NCBI GenBank assembly: GCA_028023455.1
Contig: JAQFVV010013085.1
Location: 209,169 to 273,168 of the forward strand
DNA length: 64,000 bases
Reading direction: 5' to 3'
From: Epiperipatus broadwayi
Lineage: Eukaryota > Onychophora > Udeonychophora > Euonychophora > Peripatidae
The position numbers and the translations under genes were made by a program. This document shows positions 60,625-64,000 of the stretch, piece after piece. Under the pieces are notes generated by a model. That model did no database searches. It saw nothing but the letters and a program-made list of their open reading frames with translations, and had not been told where the DNA came from. Within the stretch, counting starts at the first letter, position 1. The number at the start of each line of letters is the position of its first letter.

Positions 60625-62684
60625 CATCTCATCCAATTTTCAATAATCTTCATAATTTGTTTTTTCAAATCCCAATATTTTTTTCACAGACTATTTGCCT
60701 ACCATCCTTATTTTCTAATAGTATAGTATAGTAGTAAATATTAATATTCATGTGGCAATACACTTTAATTTGGCTTGTAATCTGATGTCTTCTCCTTTCT
60801 AAATTCTTGTGAAATTTTAGACATTATTTGTCTTTCTTAAGTTTTAGTTCTCTTTTATAATTGAGGTGATATTAATTCCAAGACATGCAAGACTTCTACA
60901 TTTTCAATTTTTTAAAATCTTTTTAGTGCCTTTCTCAACACACTTTCACTTATATTACAACCATTCACCAGCAAAGAAGCTTAGGTCATCTTCTCTTACT
61001 ATACATGCATTTCATGAACAACCTACACTCTGTAGATGAGATAGAGGTCTCAAATATTTGAAACTCCATGCCTATGTTGATATCTCAATACATTTCACCC
61101 TATCACTTTCACATTAGGTAGGATTGCTTTCTATCCATTTTATGCTATTTTTTACAGATCCATCAAAATGATTTATCTATTTTTATTTTTTATAAGTACC
61201 ATTGGCTTTGCTTAGACCATGATATATAAAATATATTTTTTATTTAACATCTCTAACATGAATTTTAGTGTTTAATGACCTTTTTTAATGACTACTATAT
61301 TATATGCATATATTAAATTATTAATTCTTATTTTATATATTAAATGTTTCTTGCCTTGTTTTTTTTTGATTTTTATATATTCTCTTTTCTAATTCTAAAT
61401 CTGCTTGAAATTTTTCCACAAACAGCCATAAATATGTTTGATTTATAATAGATATTTTTTAAAGAGTTAATTAAATTGTGGTTTATTCTATATTATTCAA
61501 ATACTGTCCAAGTTATTAAAGTATTAAATCAATACAATATCACGTGACCCTATCACAAATTCAACTTATTCAATGTTGTTTCAGTTCTTTTGTCACATCC
61601 AGTAAATGATAATTGTCAATAGATATTTTACATTATTCACATATGTTTTAAAATTTAAATCATCCGTTACCTTTCATTTTTAGAATATTATATTTTTATC
61701 ATGTACAGTAAAAGATATTCTAGAAGACAACATAATTTTATTGTATAAAGTATAATCACATTATCATGAGATTCAATACTTTTATATATGCCACCCACTT
61801 AATACATACATTTTATTATGTGATCAAAACAATTAGATTTTAATTGTTTTAAACAACATCAGAATATTAATAAATGGAATTTTAATTCACTCAATTTCAC
61901 TTTGGTAAGTGATGTCCAAATTATGTATTCAGAAATACTTTGGAGTAAAACCTTCAAGTTATTCTATGTGTTGTCAATATTATAAAAAAAAATTAAGACT
62001 TTTGTAATAAATTTAATGAAATACATTTAAAATTGATCATTTAGATAGTCATATGACTTTTCATCATAAAAAATAACAATGTACAACAATTCCATTTAAT
62101 TGGAAAACCTAGGTTTGTTGTACTTATTTTATCTGTTAACTAATCAAGAATTCATTAACCTTTTTATAGTTGATTTCAAATGCTAACCACAATGATTCTT
62201 TCTATCCCATTTTGTTCACTCTAACACTCTTACAGTCCACTGTTACTTTAATATTTGTTACTTGACAATTCATTTTTACTGAAATCAAAATTTATAAAAA
62301 GATAAGAATTAATTTTTGGTTGATAGATGTTAGAATTATCCAAATGATAAACAAACTTTGGGAAATCACTCTTCCTTAATACGAGATAATGAGGTCTTTT
62401 CATGCTCTGTTTGGCAAGAAAAAGGCAAGTTCGAATATAAGAATTTATTTTTGCATTGCTTAATACATTTTTGTTTATGTTCTCTACTGGCAGAAAAAGT
62501 CAACAGTTGAATATTTAGCACTTGTTTATTTTGTTGGAGTAATGTGTTAATTAAAGATATTTTTTCAAGGTGTCATTGTAGTATATAGCACAAACACTAT
62601 GGAATATACAACAGTAATACTGAAATAATTTTGTTGTAAAGCTTTAGTTCAAGTTTTGTATTTTTAAAAATATTAGTGAATAGG
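60625..62684. other. AT-rich non-coding DNA
   Basis: I see no gene, RNA gene or complete element in this 2-kb stretch. Confidence 0.4.
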
Positions 62685-62981
62685 TTCAGATTTTGTAAAT
62701 GTTGGGAAAAGCTTAGGCCACACTAAACCAAATCCTCTAAATAGGATAGGCAGATAAAAATAGTTAATGACTACAGATGTGGTAAAGGGACCTAGCTAAT
62801 TTAGTGGTAAGATATATCCAGGAAATTTATGAGATTCAGATTTTATAAATGATTGGGAAAAGCTTAGGCTATACTAAATCCAATCCTCTAAATAGGATAG
62901 GCAGATAAAATAGTTAATGACTACAGATGAGATAAAAGGACCTAGGCTAATTTAGTGATAAGATATAGCCAGGAAATTTAT
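62685..62981. repeat. Tandem duplication, two units of about 149 bp
   Basis: Unit 1 (62685-62833) and unit 2 (62834-62981) both run from TTCAGATTTT through GGGAAAAGCTTAGGC and ATCCTCTAAATAGGATAGGC to CCAGGAAATTTAT. They differ at only about a dozen positions. Confidence 0.92.
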
Positions 62982-63774
62982 AAAATTGACATTCCACAGG
63001 TGTATGATATTAATTTTTTTCTCTATTATTACTTGATAGAAGCAAATAGAAAAAAAAATCTTCCATTAAAGTTTGTGAACCAACAACTAATTTAGGTATT
63101 ATTTTATTTTAGTTTCCAAGAGGTCAAAGAGATTTTTAAAACAGTTTCCAGATTCAAATAACCAGAAAAACGATTTTGAAGATTGTTGAGCCAGTTTTCA
63201 TCTCTGCATGGAATAAATTCTAAAAAAATAATAATTCTAAGCATAAATGTATTTGGATCTTGCATATATTTATTTAATGATCTAATCTACAGAACTAAAT
63301 TAAACAAATTTATTAATATTTAGGATACTCTTTCTCAACCTTCCATCTAGACATTACTATAAATCTTGTTACAAAGTGTAAGAAAGAAACTCTATATTGA
63401 TTTACTAAAAACAGCTAATTTGTATTATTGATTAAATCTTTGTAAACTCCAAATATAAACCTGATTCTTTACATTTTTCATACTCTTGTTATTAGATTAT
63501 ATATATTCAAAGAAAGTTTTAATAAATATGAAGATATATATATATTGGTACCATTTCAGTAGACAATGGACGGACATTTTTTGACGTCAGGAAGACCCAT
63601 TGAATGACTAGTAATGCAAGTTAATGAAAAAACAACCTTCCGACATTTCACATGCACAATACCTATAAAACTATTTTTTAAATATTTTGATCATCACAAG
63701 GAGAAAAAATCAAATTTCATCGAAAATAAAAAATAAAATCCAACTGAATTCATATTATTAAATTCGTGAAGAGC
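62982..63774. other. AT-rich non-coding DNA
   Basis: Nothing recognisable. Confidence 0.4.
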
Positions 63775-63991
63775 TTAAGGCTATAACCTTGCGACACGCC
63801 GCCTGGAAAAAAACGACCGTAGAGACCTCTACAAATCTTAGCGCAAGATTTATTATTATTGACATTAGTAACGCTTTAACATTCATTTAAAAGAGAAGAG
63901 GCGGCCTTTTAAATAAATCTTATAAACAGATTTGTAGGTAGAGGTCCCTACTGTCGGTTTTCAGGCGCAGGTTTTAAGGTTATAGCCTTAA
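63775..63991. mobile_element. TTAA-bounded inverted-repeat element (MITE-like)
   Basis: The left end TTAAGGCTATAACCTT (63775-63790) is mirrored by AAGGTTATAGCCTTAA at the right (63976-63991). The inverted match extends inwards through GACCTCTAC and ACAAATCT for about 65 bp per side. TTAA at both outer edges would fit a piggyBac-type target, but it could simply be part of the repeat. It is 217 bp long with no coding capacity. Confidence 0.65.
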
Positions 63992-64000
63992 TACATATTA

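Overview
The window is AT-rich, repeat-dominated animal DNA with no convincing intact host gene. Several things together suggest a mollusc, most likely a cephalopod such as an octopus. These are very long ATCT/ATCC tetranucleotide arrays, a tRNA-derived SINE in four copies, a Penelope-like element, a LINE whose ORF1 carries a PHD-like finger and an SGNH esterase domain, and a long-LTR Ty3-type retrotransposon. The taxon is an inference from repeat content, not something the sequence proves.

Region 1 (1-14760) is a nest. A minus-strand APE-type LINE has its ORF1 at 14724-13470 and again at 2277-2044, and its ORF2 at 2012-1, running off the window start. It is split inside the 3' part of ORF1 by a Ty3-type LTR retrotransposon at 2321-13461. 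That element has LTRs of about 2.1 kb, a primer-binding site, gag with one in-frame TGA, a full-length pol (protease, RT, RNase H, integrase, GPY/F-like tail) and a polypurine tract. Its 3' LTR alone carries a further block of about 745 bp.

Region 2 (14.8-33.6 kb) is intergenic or intronic. It holds long trinucleotide arrays, a 935-bp TA-flanked DNA transposon (26852-27786), two SINE copies, two members of a fold-back retroposed family, one short exon-like ORF (29742-29861), a 2-kb nested palindrome (30.4-32.4 kb) and a 461-bp uninterrupted ATCT array.

Region 3 (34.0-38.6 kb) is a plus-strand CR1/L2-like LINE. Its ORF1 (PHD-like finger, then SGNH esterase) and ORF2 (endonuclease, RT, zinc-finger tail) are both frameshifted. 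Region 4 (38.6-54.4 kb) holds terminal-inverted-repeat elements, another fold-back retroposon with a target-site duplication, a Penelope-like element folded into a hairpin with arms of about 1 kb (47937-50161), a 300-bp fold-back, two more SINEs and a decayed LINE RT.

Region 5 (55.4-64 kb) has two huge interrupted tetranucleotide arrays, two stretches matching an Illumina adapter (59250-59272 and 60605-60624) that point to an assembly artefact, a LINE ORF1-like fragment, a 149-bp tandem duplication and a TTAA-bounded inverted-repeat element at the window end. The genes seen are almost all selfish-element genes, most of them broken. The Ty3 pol is the only long intact reading frame.
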